A stretch of 64,000 bases of DNA from Apricaphanius iberus (lineage: Eukaryota > Chordata > Actinopteri > Cyprinodontiformes > Aphaniidae), in the NCBI GenBank assembly GCA_028564705.1, contig JAPXFQ010002706.1, positions 558,001 to 622,000 of the forward strand, read 5' to 3'. How positions within the stretch are numbered: position 1 is the first letter of the stretch; each line of letters opens with the position of its first letter. The notes under the pieces were generated by a model. It saw nothing but the letters and a program-made list of their open reading frames with translations, was not told where the DNA came from and made no database searches. Of the stretch, positions 54,203-64,000 are shown one piece after another. The translations under genes were made by a program, and so were the position numbers.

Positions 54203-55429
54203 CTAGAGATGGGAAAAATGACCCGGAGCTCCGAGGCGTGTCTCGAGCAAAAGTGGGCGTGGCAGATGAGGTCTCGATTCGAGGCGTGCGTCAAGAATGG
54301 AGAAATCACGTGACCGATGCCTCAGCGTGAGTGGATTACGTCATCGGTTCATTCAGTGCGTCGCTTCCTCATGAGCGCTTTGAATCTCGCTGCGTACGTA
54401 GGTGTTGTCAGCGTTTGTGAGTTACTGCTCCATTGAGCTGGTCAGTCAGTTAATTGAACATCTTACTTGTAGCCCTCTGAGGTGAACTCAAGGCTGTATT
54501 TTCTTTTACAATCCGGATTTCTTTAAAAGTCCGGGTGATTGTTTTTATGCATTTACTGTGAATGACGCACTTCCATTTGGTGTGCGCACTTTATTCTGCC
54601 CTCACGTAATCTAAGTTTATACACCAACAATCCTTCTCCCTTTAACAGACAGCACCTGCAAAAAAAGGAAGTCTTCCCCAACTCAATGTTTTCAGTTGAT
54701 TGCTTATAATAAGGTGTAAAAGTGTGAATCCGTCCGTCCCATATGAAAGTTTTTTCAAAGGCTGGAGTAATACTGTGCAAAACGAACTGGTTCAAGCCAA
54801 AACATTTCAAAAACAATTGTTTTTGAATAAAGAAAATGAGTAAAACCATTCATTTCTAACTTAAATAAATTATGGTAAACGGTCACAAGTAATTGAATTA
54901 CTTTTCAACTGGAAAACTTAATAAAGTTCCTTGAATATACTTAATTAAATTACTGGTGACCGATTACTGCAATTTATTTAGGTTGAACCTGCATTTTCTT
55001 TTATCAGTGACATAGCCTGTAATACATTTAATTAAACAGCAAATGGCAGCGTTTTGAACCATTTAGGTAAGGCCTCGAGTAGTGAACCATTTAGTAAAGC
55101 AATGTGTTGGAAGGCCTCATTGGTTCGTGGGGCTTCAGTTTTCCTATCTATACAGAGGGCTACGAGTAAGATGTTCAGTTAACTGACTGACCAGCTCAAT
55201 AGAGCAATAACTCACAAACGCTGACAACACGTAAGTACACAGCGAGATTCAAAGCACTCGTGATGAAGCTACGCTCTGAATGAACCGATGACATCACCCA
55301 CTCAAACCAAGGCTTCGGTCACGTGATTTCTCCATTCTTGACGCACGCCTCGAATCGAGACTTCATCTGGCACCTCACTTTTGCCTGAGACATGCTTTTG
55401 AGCCCTGGTTCATTTGTCCCATCACTAAG
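54203..55429. mobile_element. hAT element with ~280-bp inverted repeats and 8-bp duplication
   Basis: 54203-54479 is the inverted counterpart of about 55155-55429, beginning CTAGAGATGGGAAAAATGA against CTTAGTGATGGGACAAATGA. Long stretches such as 'aagaatggagaaatcacgtgacc' agree. Flanks TCAGAGGG (54195-54202) and TCAGAGGA (55430-55437) agree at seven of eight. The 670-bp centre has no transposase (a 98-codon minus frame at 54553-54849 lacks motifs). It is non-autonomous and inserted in a LINE remnant. Confidence 0.85.
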
Positions 55430-55559
55430 TCAGAGGAGGGTGGGATGTGTGTTTGGCTTGGGACAGATGAAGAGGATTCGGAGCTTTTTCCGGAACTGAT
55501 TCTGTTGAAGAACGTTCATTTCATTGGCTCTGTCCTGACTTAAATCTATCTTTCTTATG

Positions 55560-56515
55560 TAATGGATTTCAAAAATATTGTCAGATGAGCATATGTATAT
55601 ATTGAGTTATGCTATTTTATTTCTGCATCTTTAGATCAATAATAAATTGGTTACTACTATTTCATACAATTACCTATTAATAAATTCATTCAAATCAATC
55701 ATTCAAATCCAAAATTACCAACATCTTCTCACAAGGTATTGCAAACATGTTGAATGATATACTTTTATTTCCACACCTCTAGTTCAAATGGTTTTTCAAT
55801 AAAAAATTAACTGTGGTTTTACACATAATACCATTAAAATTAATTTAAAAAAAAAATTCAAATGCCTAAGGGATTTAGGATGGTAATTGCATATGGAATC
55901 ATGTTAGGTTGTTTGCATATCCCAATTATAAATTCTTAACTAGTATTTTATACAACAATTATGTATTTTTTTTAAATCAACAACAAATTCCAAAATTACT
56001 TAAATATTCTCACAGGTTAATAAAAACTTGTGGAATCATATTCATTTATTTACATACCTCTACTTCAGATGTTTTTTGTTTTTTTTAATAGCTCTGGTTA
56101 TGAAAATTAATTAATAAAATTCATAAATTCGTTAAGAATCTATATTTTGACAAAATATTACTAAAATATTTTCAGATTGCCATGATTGTATATTGAACCA
56201 TGATAGCTTATTTACATTTCCCTAGATCAAGTAGTTTTTCAATAATAAATTGGCAACTATGTTTTAATATAACAACACCTATTTATAAATTCATTAAAAA
56301 TGCATGTTTCATTAAGAAATTACAAAACCACTTTCACATACTTCACAACTATTATTTTATTCCCATGTCCCTTGTCACTTTAAATGATTTTTCAATAAAA
56401 AAAATAGTTAATTACGGTTTTACACATAAAAGACAAAAATTAATAAATTAATTAAAAATCTATATTTTGTCAGAAAAATATTTAAAAAAATATTTTCAGA
56501 TGGCTCTAAACATGA
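55560..56515. repeat. AT-rich satellite, ~154-bp unit, about six diverged copies
   Basis: A 'tttttcaataa.aaatt' core followed by '..tatggtttta.a.ata' and 'ctattaataaattcatt' recurs at about 55637, 55793, 55945, 56083, 56236 and 56390, spacing 138-156. Each unit has a T(T/A)TTTCAGAT or CTCACA segment followed by a tract like 'catgttgaatgatat' or 'tattgaaccatgata'. Copies are diverged, with indels. No coding content. Confidence 0.65.
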
Positions 56516-56842
56516 TTATTTCTGCTGTTAAGTTGGGTTTTTTAGCATGGGAGTGGGAATGGTAAGTTGTTCCTTTCTGCATTCAGCTCCAACTTGATGA
56601 AGGATGAACTGCAATTTTTGGCTTCAGTTTGGGCCAGCGGAAATTGCCCCTTGATTTACACACATACATCCATATTATTGTTGGAAAATATTGGTATTGG
56701 CCCAAGTTTTCATATTGGTGCATTCCTTGTTTTCGTGTTCACTCAATGTTCAGACTTTTTGTTTCCTCAGTTTTCTGGCTCCATGAATTACATAAACAGT
56801 AAGATGGCAATATCCCACTTTTGTGGATTTTAAATGAAAATA
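56516..56842. other. unassigned spacer
   Basis: An 88-codon plus frame at 56567-56833 shows no domain. No repeats recognised. Confidence 0.4.
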
Positions 56843-58112
56843 TACTGCTCACAAAAATGAAAGGAAAACTTTAAAGAAACACATTAGATCGATCAGGTCT
56901 CAAAATGAAGTTGGATATCTATACAAATAACGACAGGGCAATGTCTTAGGAACAAAAGAATGCAAAGTCTTTTAATGGAAATTAAAGTTTTCAGCCTACA
57001 GAGGGCTCAATTGTGTAGACAGGCTAAAATCAGAGTGAAATGAAGATGTGGCAGGCTAGTCCATTTTTTCAAAAACTTAATTTCTGCAACTCAAAATGCT
57101 TTTTAGTATCTTGTGTGGCCCCCACGAGCTTGTATGCATGCTTGACAACGTCGGGGCATGCTCCCAATGAGACGACGGATGGTGTCTTGTGGCATTTCCT
57201 CTCAGATCTGTGTGAGGGCATCCCAGAGCTGTTTTACAGTCTGAGGAGCAACCTGGCGGCGCCTAATGGACTGAAACATACTGTCCCACAGATGTTTTAT
57301 TGGGTTTAAGTCAGGGGATCGTGAAGGCCATTCAATTGTTTCAAATCTTTCATCCTCCAGGTACGGCCTGCATACTCTTGCTACATCAGGCTGGGCATTG
57401 TCATGCATTAGGAGGAAACCAGGACCTACTGCACCAGGTTAGGGTCCGACAATGGGTTCAAGGATTTCACCTCGATACCTTATGGCAGTCAGAGCACCAT
57501 TTCCTAGGCAGTAGAGGTCTGTGCTTCCCTCCATGGATATGCCTCCCCAGACCATCAATGATCCACCGCCAAACCTGTCATGTTGAACGACGTTGCAGGC
57601 AGCATAACATTCTCCTTTTCTTCTCCAGACTCTTTCATGTCTATCACAGGTTCTCAGGGTGTACCTGCTCTCGTTTGTAAAAAGTACAGGCTGCCAGTGG
57701 CGGACTTGCCAATTCTGGTGTTTTTGAGCAAATGCCAGTTGAGCTCCACGGTGCTGGGAAGTGAGCACAGGGCCCACTACAGGACGTCGGGCAATCAGGC
57801 CATCTTCATTAAGTCTGTTCCTGATTGCTTGGGTAGAGACATTCACACCAGTGGCCCTCTGGAGGTCATTCTGTAGGGCACGAGCAGTGCTCAGCCTGCT
57901 GATGGGTTGAGGACCTTCTACGGCTCTGTCTAGCTCTCAGAGAATAACCACCAGTCTTCTGAAATCACCTCCATGTTCTGGAGATTGTGCTGGGAGACAC
58001 ATAAAACCTTCTTGCTACACCACGTGTGGATGTGCCATCCTGGAGAAGTTGGACAACCTGTGCAAATTCTGTAGGGTTAAGAAATCGCCTCATACTGCCA
58101 GTAGAGATAAGT
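56843..58112 (-). mobile_element. Tc1-like transposon, truncated at its transposase 5' end
   Basis: The left end TACTGCTCACAAAAATGAAAG (about 56845) is the terminus type of a known fish Tc1-like family. The transposase runs on the minus strand from about 58093 to 57202. The matching right terminus is missing: at about 58112 the sequence passes into the antisense LTR that starts at 58115. Confidence 0.75.
57202..58093 (-). pseudogene. Tc1-like transposase with substituted catalytic residues
   Basis: From ATG at 58093 the minus strand reads MRRFLNPTEFAQVVQLLQDG and STRGVARRFYVSPSTISRTW (paired-type DNA-binding domain). It continues, after a stop and frame changes, with NVSTQAIRNRLNEDGL (57846), the catalytic domain and SPDLNPIKHLWDSM. 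The first catalytic Asp is Asn (LFTNES instead of LFTDES, near 57675), the second is present (MHDNAQPDVA), and the third acidic residue is Lys (PIKHLW instead of PIEHLW). Together with the frameshifts this rules out activity. Confidence 0.85.
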
Positions 58113-58114
58113 AC

Positions 58115-58674
58115 TGTTGAATTAAATAATTATCAAAATGAATTCAATGCATGTTCAAGCAGAGACAAAATGGAGCCAATTTCCAGTTCTTAACATTTAT
58201 TTTGAACAGATTAACAAATTGCAGTTTTACAGAGAAAGTTGCCTACCTAGTTTCTCTGGGCCAGTGTTAAAGAAATCTGACAATTGAATGATCTCCATTT
58301 CACAAACTTTATAGACACCGGGCCTCGCCAGGACACTAGGCGTTTCTTCTCCCTCCAATCAGATCATTTCCAAACAGTGTCTTAGCCATTATTGGCTGTC
58401 AGAGAATTATGCAGTCATAAGGTGAGACGTGTCTTATCTCTTGGTCAAAAGCTCATTCTGAGTTTTATGGTTTTATGGCAACATACTAAATCTACAGACA
58501 TCCTGTTTTTACAGCTTGCAATAAAACTTACCCAAGAGTTTTATGACTTAAAAGCTTATCCCAATGACACATACTGACAGACCATATATATTTTTTACAA
58601 CCATGCAAACTATATAAACAGACTTTTACCTTCTGAATAATAAAAGTTTAAAACATATGCAGAATAACACCACA
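58115..58674 (-). mobile_element. antisense LTR with TATA box, poly(A) signal and adjoining PPT
   Basis: On the minus strand the segment begins TGTGGTG (58674) directly after a purine tract (AAAAGAGGGAAT), and ends ...CAACA (58115), giving TG...CA ends. TATAAA is at 58313-58308 and AATAAA at 58202-58197, about 110 bases apart, as expected for U3-R-U5. The PPT lies on the higher-coordinate side, so this would be the 3' LTR of a minus-strand element whose body extends beyond 58675. Retroelement class unknown. Confidence 0.6.
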
Positions 58675-61600
58675 ATTCCCTCTTTTCAATCTTTTTTTTG
58701 AAAATAGATTGATATCTTCTCTGTACTCTCCTTCAAGGTAAGTGTTTAGAACTTAAGATCAAAACCTGTAAAGCATTTTGAGAATGCAAAAAATCAAATC
58801 CAAGAAATTTCATCAGTTTAAAACATGAAGTCTTTCATATGATACCACAACAAGACTTCCAGATTAAAATTCAAAACACAAACTGTTAAAGTACCTTTAA
58901 CCTTAACTCCCATTAAAAAAATGTAAATCTGTTAATTATAAATTCACCCTCTTTTGGCATTATACAAAAAAAATATTTTAACAATTCTGCACTTGTGAAT
59001 AAAATAGTTAAACAAATAGTTAAACAACCTGTAAAATACAAAAAATTATTAATAAATGTTCAGTCTTTATATTTGTATTCTGTTCTTCTTTCTTCACTCT
59101 CATTATAGTCCCCTCAATGGCACCTGGCAGCTGGAGAGCGATGTACAGAGCTGATCAGTGTGGAGGGCTCCTATTTTTTAGTGTTCCAGTTTTACTCCCA
59201 TATATGCAGATAACCACTCTCTGAAATGCCAATTACTTCATTAATTGAGCATTTCCCCCAATAAACACAAATGCACAGCTGGTCCCTCTTCCAATAGCTT
59301 ACCCCACCGATGTGGGCTGGTCAAAACCTGCTGTGCAGCTGATTGGTGAGTTGTGATCTTCTTCTGTAGATCCCTCTTTGAGATGGCAATTTCAATTTGC
59401 CCATCTCATTCATTGGCAAATAGATCACACTGGATGAGTAATATCACCACCCAAACAACCTTCTGGGTGAGCTAGGCCCCGCCGCCTGTGGCCTCAGCTT
59501 CCGACTCAGCCCGGTCAAAACCTTCTTGACCCTCTTTAGGCAGATTCCTGCTGATCCTCGACCAGGTTCGCCGCTGGCGTGGAGCTGCACTTTGTGTGTG
59601 CTCCCAGCTGTCATCCGGAACTGGCTGAACCACTTGACTCCTCACGCCTTCGACCTGGAGCTGTACCTTGGACCCCTTCAGCAGCTGTAGTCAGCTGTGA
59701 CCAGAGGAGACTGTGTGCTCCTCACGTGCTGCTGAATCCTGGGGGCATAAGCTTGTAAACATCTAAAAAATGATCCGGTCCTGTGATCACTCCTTTTCAA
59801 TCTAATCCAACTGTATTGTGCTGAGAAATTATTTCACCCATCTAATTAAAAAGTAATCCCTGGGGAAAGAGCAAATCCATCTTATTTTGGTGCAACACCG
59901 TTGTTATTCCTGAAAACTAAACCAAAACACCTCCCTCAGTAATGGATTTAAAAGCAAGAGCAGGCTCAAGAGTTTACTTTTCGTCTACAGTTCAACTGAT
60001 TACTATCCATTTGCTTGTTCACCCAAATTGAAAATGTACTTATTTTATTTATCAAGTTTAAGACACTTATGTCTGTTCCATTACAATATATCCTTTCTTA
60101 AATTTAGTACATCCCTGTGGATGAAACGTAAAAATAATAAGAAAAAAAAAAAAATTTCTCTCTCACCAGCCAGCAACCCCGTGCTATCTGCCCAGTTTTT
60201 CCTTCCAAATTTTGTTCCCGGTAAATGGTGGTATTTAACCTGGAGATAATCCTGGGGAAGGCATGGGGTTATCAAAGTTCGAGGAACCTCGGCCACCTTC
60301 GATCAGACAAACAGAAACTCTTGTGGTTAATTCAGCAACATCGACATTGAATCAACAGTCTTTGATCATCACTTCTTCAGCAGAAACTGTCCATCTCACG
60401 CCAGCCAAGTGGATTCACACATATTGTCCTTGAAAGTTCAGCTCAGCATGAGGAAACGTGCTCCCCCCTAGGGTGTCCTCCAGTTCACCCCTGAAAATAT
60501 ACAGTCACTTGTGCCCCCCTTGTTTTGGGAGCAGTGCACAAGAGAGACGTAATTCTGCGCTGGTCGTATAGATGTTTCTTTCTTTGGCAGTTATGGCGGG
60601 CGCCTGGCACTATCCGTCATCAGCCCACGCACCCCCACCCATCTTATCTCCCCAGGAACATAAATTACATCTCAAGAATGTTATCTGAGGGGTCTCTGTT
60701 GCGGGATGGGAAAAAGAGAAAAATATATAATTAGAGGAAGAAAAAGACAGACAGAGAGTCGATCCTCTCAGCCTTTTCAAATCAAGTTTTATTTAAACTT
60801 TTTATTTTCATATTCATTAGTCTCCTTCCTCGAATGCTGAATTTAAATATCTTCCACACTCAGACTGCCTATGTGGGCTCTATTTTAATTTTACTTTAAT
60901 CAGTTATACTAGTAATAATTTCTTCAGTATTAATTCTGGTAAAAATATACTAATTAATAGGTTTGCTCTCTCCACCAGGAATGATAATTAATCCTTATAT
61001 GTCTAATTAAACTGTTGTTCTAATTCTTCCCCTGCTTATTTTAATTAATGATTCCTTCATTTTTCATCCAATTTATATTCTATACTTTATCAATGCAATG
61101 CCTTTCTCTATTTTGTCAATTTGATAAATGTCTCTTCCATCTCATGTGTAAATTAAACATTTATAAAGATTGACCATCGCAATATCTCATCAACACACTT
61201 AGTTCTTAGAAAAATAAAATTAAATCAAAAAAGAAACAAACAAAAAAGGCTGGATTTTTCTGTTAGATATTGCTAAAGCACCACTAAAACATTGCAATAA
61301 CAAAAATAAAGTCAATAACCATCTGCAAAGATCCAGTCTCCAAACTCCCCATCACTTAGTGTACTGGATCTCTATCAAGCTGGCTCAGACAAAAATTATC
61401 AAAATTAAAAACATCAAATGTTTAAAACAAAACCAGAGAACAGCACTGACCGATAAACACAACATAGTTTACAAAAACAGTCTTCAGTTTGCTATACTTC
61501 AAATTCTATCCATATTTCTAAAGAAAAATCCAAGATTTAAATCACTGACAAAACAGCTTCCCTATAAATATTGCCAAACCTAAAGTACTTTTTTTTTTTT

Positions 61601-64000
61601 TAACACAATCCAATATAAATTCAAAGTACTTTTGCTTATATGATTCCTCTTTAAACAAACCCAAATGTGCTCACTTGCCCAAATATTCTGATTGTAAATA
61701 ATGAAAACATTTCATACTTCAAAAACATCTGTCCGATTCTGTGAAGTGAATCGAACATAGTCAAACTGATTTTTGCAACTAAAACTCCTCTTAAATTTTT
61801 GTAGGATACATAGTAGTCTAATTCCCCTTAGCAGTAAAACAAAACAAAAAAACATTCAATAAAGGAGGTTCAAGAGATGAGATTTCTCTAAACAAAAACT
61901 AGTCGCATTAAAATAAAAAAATAAAAATAAAAAACAGCATTTTTTCAGTATCCCTCTTTTCCTCTCAGGCTTCTTTTTTTTCTTTTCTCCAATGATAAAC
62001 ACCAAATTAAATTGAAGCTTCTAGAAATGTCAAATAAATTACCACTGAATCATGTTTTCTTTAATCCAGCTTCTCAAATTAACATTTTCCAAAGTTCTCA
62101 TTAATAAGCAGACCGCAGTTCAGAAATCTGGGTCAGAATCCAAGTCGAACCAAATATATAAAGGTTAAGAGATAAAGAGAAAAAAATAAAAAATAAGAAA
62201 AAAATAAAGAAAATAAAATCAAAAAAATTAAATAAATTGTCAGTTACAGAGTCCCCACTAATCAAATGATATATTATGCCATTATTCTATGATCAGAACT
62301 GTTCTAAAATGTTTTAGGACCTGTAAATTTACTCTCAGCATCAAGTAGACTAGCTAACAATCAATGAATAACATCTGAAAAATTAATCTTAAACTTTTAA
62401 AACTAAAACCAATTCTTATTTTTTAAAACAAAATGTGCATTCAAATATATGGTAAAAATTATTTCAATGTAGCTGGTCCAATCACATTTTGCCTCTACAC
62501 GATCAGAATAAATGAATTTAGAATTTACTTCTTACTTCCAAATTAAACCATCATTTTCGATCACCGCGATATTCATTACTTTCAATCCTTAGACCAATTC
62601 AAATTTATCCCCAGCCTGTTTAAAAACAAACTGATTACTTAAAGATGACTCTGTGTTTTAATGTTTTCTTTTTTTCAAACTCAAACATTCAAATCCCACT
62701 AGTTTAGAAAATATCACTATGATAAGTGTTGTTTTGCATGTTAAAAACATTCAATTTGTAACGGAATTGAAGTATGCTGGGTTACTTCTTGAGCCCCAGT
62801 TGAAATTTGATAACTCCAATAAGCATTTTGTGTCCACAAAAATCATTAAGAATGTTTAATCGTTTAAATAATTTAACATCAGTCTCCTTTAGATCATTTA
62901 TTCAGAGACCAATCTATAGTTCTAAAGTCTATAGAGCCATCAGAAATAAGCCAAACATAATTTTAGCATAAATGATACTTATTTAAATCACAGAAAGAAT
63001 TCATTCTCTGTATCATACAACAGGGTGCTTAAAAAATAATTTAGACCAGTTTGTTGCTTTCCAATTAACACCGTTTGCTTTTCGTTAAATTCTTATAATT
63101 ACTGCTTATAGCTTTATCTTTATTTAGGCCAACTTAACAAATCCTGCTTAGATCAATCAAAAAAGCAAAAAATCCACCTACTTAAAGATTCAAAAAATGC
63201 AACTTTTATTTTGACTATACACTCCCCTCTTTTTAATTTCAAAGATGAAATCAAAAATTAAAACTTCACCAAGTCAGAATCGACTCATGAGTAACTGTTC
63301 TTAGCCATTTTCGTTTAATTATAACATGCATAATTGCCCTCCTCATGTAATCAATCGAGCCTTCTCAGGCAAAAGCAGTTAACCAAATTCAGCATGTACT
63401 TCTTAATCTTTAATCTCCGTACCGGAACAGTTCAGACAAATGTGAAACACCTTAAATTGCCCTTTGTAGAAAATGTGCTAAAACATTGCCTACGGGAGTA
63501 GCAAACAAAAGTTATCTGAACTTATCTTGAGGCCGTTTTACCTCCTAATTAACCAGAAAAAGTTAACAAAAATCCAAATTCGTTTAAGTCTTAACAAGGC
63601 AATCGTCTGCAGGAGTCTGTAATCACTTTCTATCCAAAATCAACTTTTAGCTTGCAACACATAGAACATGCAGTTAGGATTAAAGCACAAAACATATTGA
63701 CGCACAAAAAACAACCACCGCTAGCTTAGCAGCAGCCACAGCCATGTGCTACCGTTAGCTTCCTTTGTGAAACGAAACCTAAAACAGTACAAAACGTACG
63801 GCGAAAACACTCCAGAACATCGCAACACACACTTTAGAAGATTACATACCGCAATACCAGGACTTAATCCGCACAATTTATACCACTTCATCAAACTTTA
63901 ATTCGGCACGAACAAACATTCTCCTGTTCGTCCACGCGGACTGAAACATATGTTTCCAATTCCAGCCGTCCCGCACAGCAAACACCGAATCTACAACGTC
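58675..64000. other. long AT-rich non-coding stretch, possible body of the antisense LTR element
   Basis: No frame above about 75 codons and no RT, integrase or gag motif is visible on either strand. 59460-59760 and 60360-60700 are less AT-rich; a minus-strand reading at 59100-59760 is fairly open but stops several times and has no recognised domain. Further purine tracts like the PPT appear on the minus strand near 61965 and 63215. 63690-63990 is promoter-like: a minus-strand TATAAAT near 63880 is followed by a GTATGT donor-like site near 63850. Either a large non-coding LTR derivative or ordinary intergenic DNA fits. Confidence 0.35.

Noticed and set aside
57690..57710. hAT-like 'cagtggcggacttgcc' resembling the terminus at 44312
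   Set aside because: Lies inside the Tc1 transposase coding region and encodes its QVRHWQP segment; chance resemblance.

Overview
The window looks like a repeat-dense, gene-poor stretch of a teleost (probably percomorph) fish genome. I recognise no host protein-coding gene with confidence. The evidence for a fish is the transposon set: a full-length Rex3 (RTE-clade) LINE, Rex1/L2-type LINEs, an I/Nimb LINE end, a Tx1/L1-type LINE with a GC-rich 3' UTR, a Penelope-like element, Gypsy LTR elements, hAT, Harbinger-like, TTAA-type and Tc1 DNA transposons, and tRNA-derived SINEs whose tails match LINE ends. The species cannot be named from this.

Layout. 1-840: unassigned sequence with a perfect hairpin. 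841-5154: a foldback-type element bounded by TA, with long inverted arms rich in ATAA repeats, carrying a SINE and a LINE fragment. 5.4-6.0 kb: LINE remnant. 6.2-10.0 kb: decayed Gypsy element (LTR end, PBS, gag, RT, RNase H) interrupted by a Myb/SANT-related insertion. 10.1-17.06 kb: Tx1/L1-type LINE with ORF1, ORF2 and a 1.8-kb GC-rich 3' UTR. 17.3-18.0 kb: LTR-like repeat. 18.3-25.4 kb: nested stack in which a Penelope-like element is split by an antisense L2-like LINE, itself split by an intact Rex3 and by a short deleted Rex3. 26-30.8 kb: LINE remnants, a solo LTR, and a Harbinger-like element with a TTAA MITE inside it. 31-33 kb: tandem duplication whose second copy holds a DNA element. 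33.2-36.2 kb: a THAP-domain exon inside a TTAA-type element, a SINE, and a further DNA element. 38.5-44.3 kb: Tc1 end, hAT MITE in a Gypsy RT, LTR-like repeat, broken hAT transposase. 44.3-48.6 kb: antisense LINE and antisense Rex3, each carrying a tRNA-SINE. 49.3-51.9 kb: Tx1/L1 3' end, Tc1 transposase fragment, L2 3' half. 52.0-54.05 kb: deleted LTR element followed by a 275-283 bp tandem repeat with tRNA-like promoter boxes. 54.2-55.4 kb: hAT element with ~280-bp inverted repeats. 55.6-56.5 kb: AT-rich ~154-bp satellite. 56.8-58.1 kb: Tc1 transposase with substituted catalytic residues. 58.1-64.0 kb: an antisense LTR followed by a long AT-rich stretch without coding signal.

The elements do not cooperate as a pathway. 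The interest lies in insertion order, target-site duplications and the few intact parts. The only long intact coding sequence is the Rex3 polyprotein (1071 codons), which has endonuclease and RT motifs and a perfect target-site duplication, so it looks young and possibly active. Family names rest on recognised protein and terminal motifs, not on a database search.
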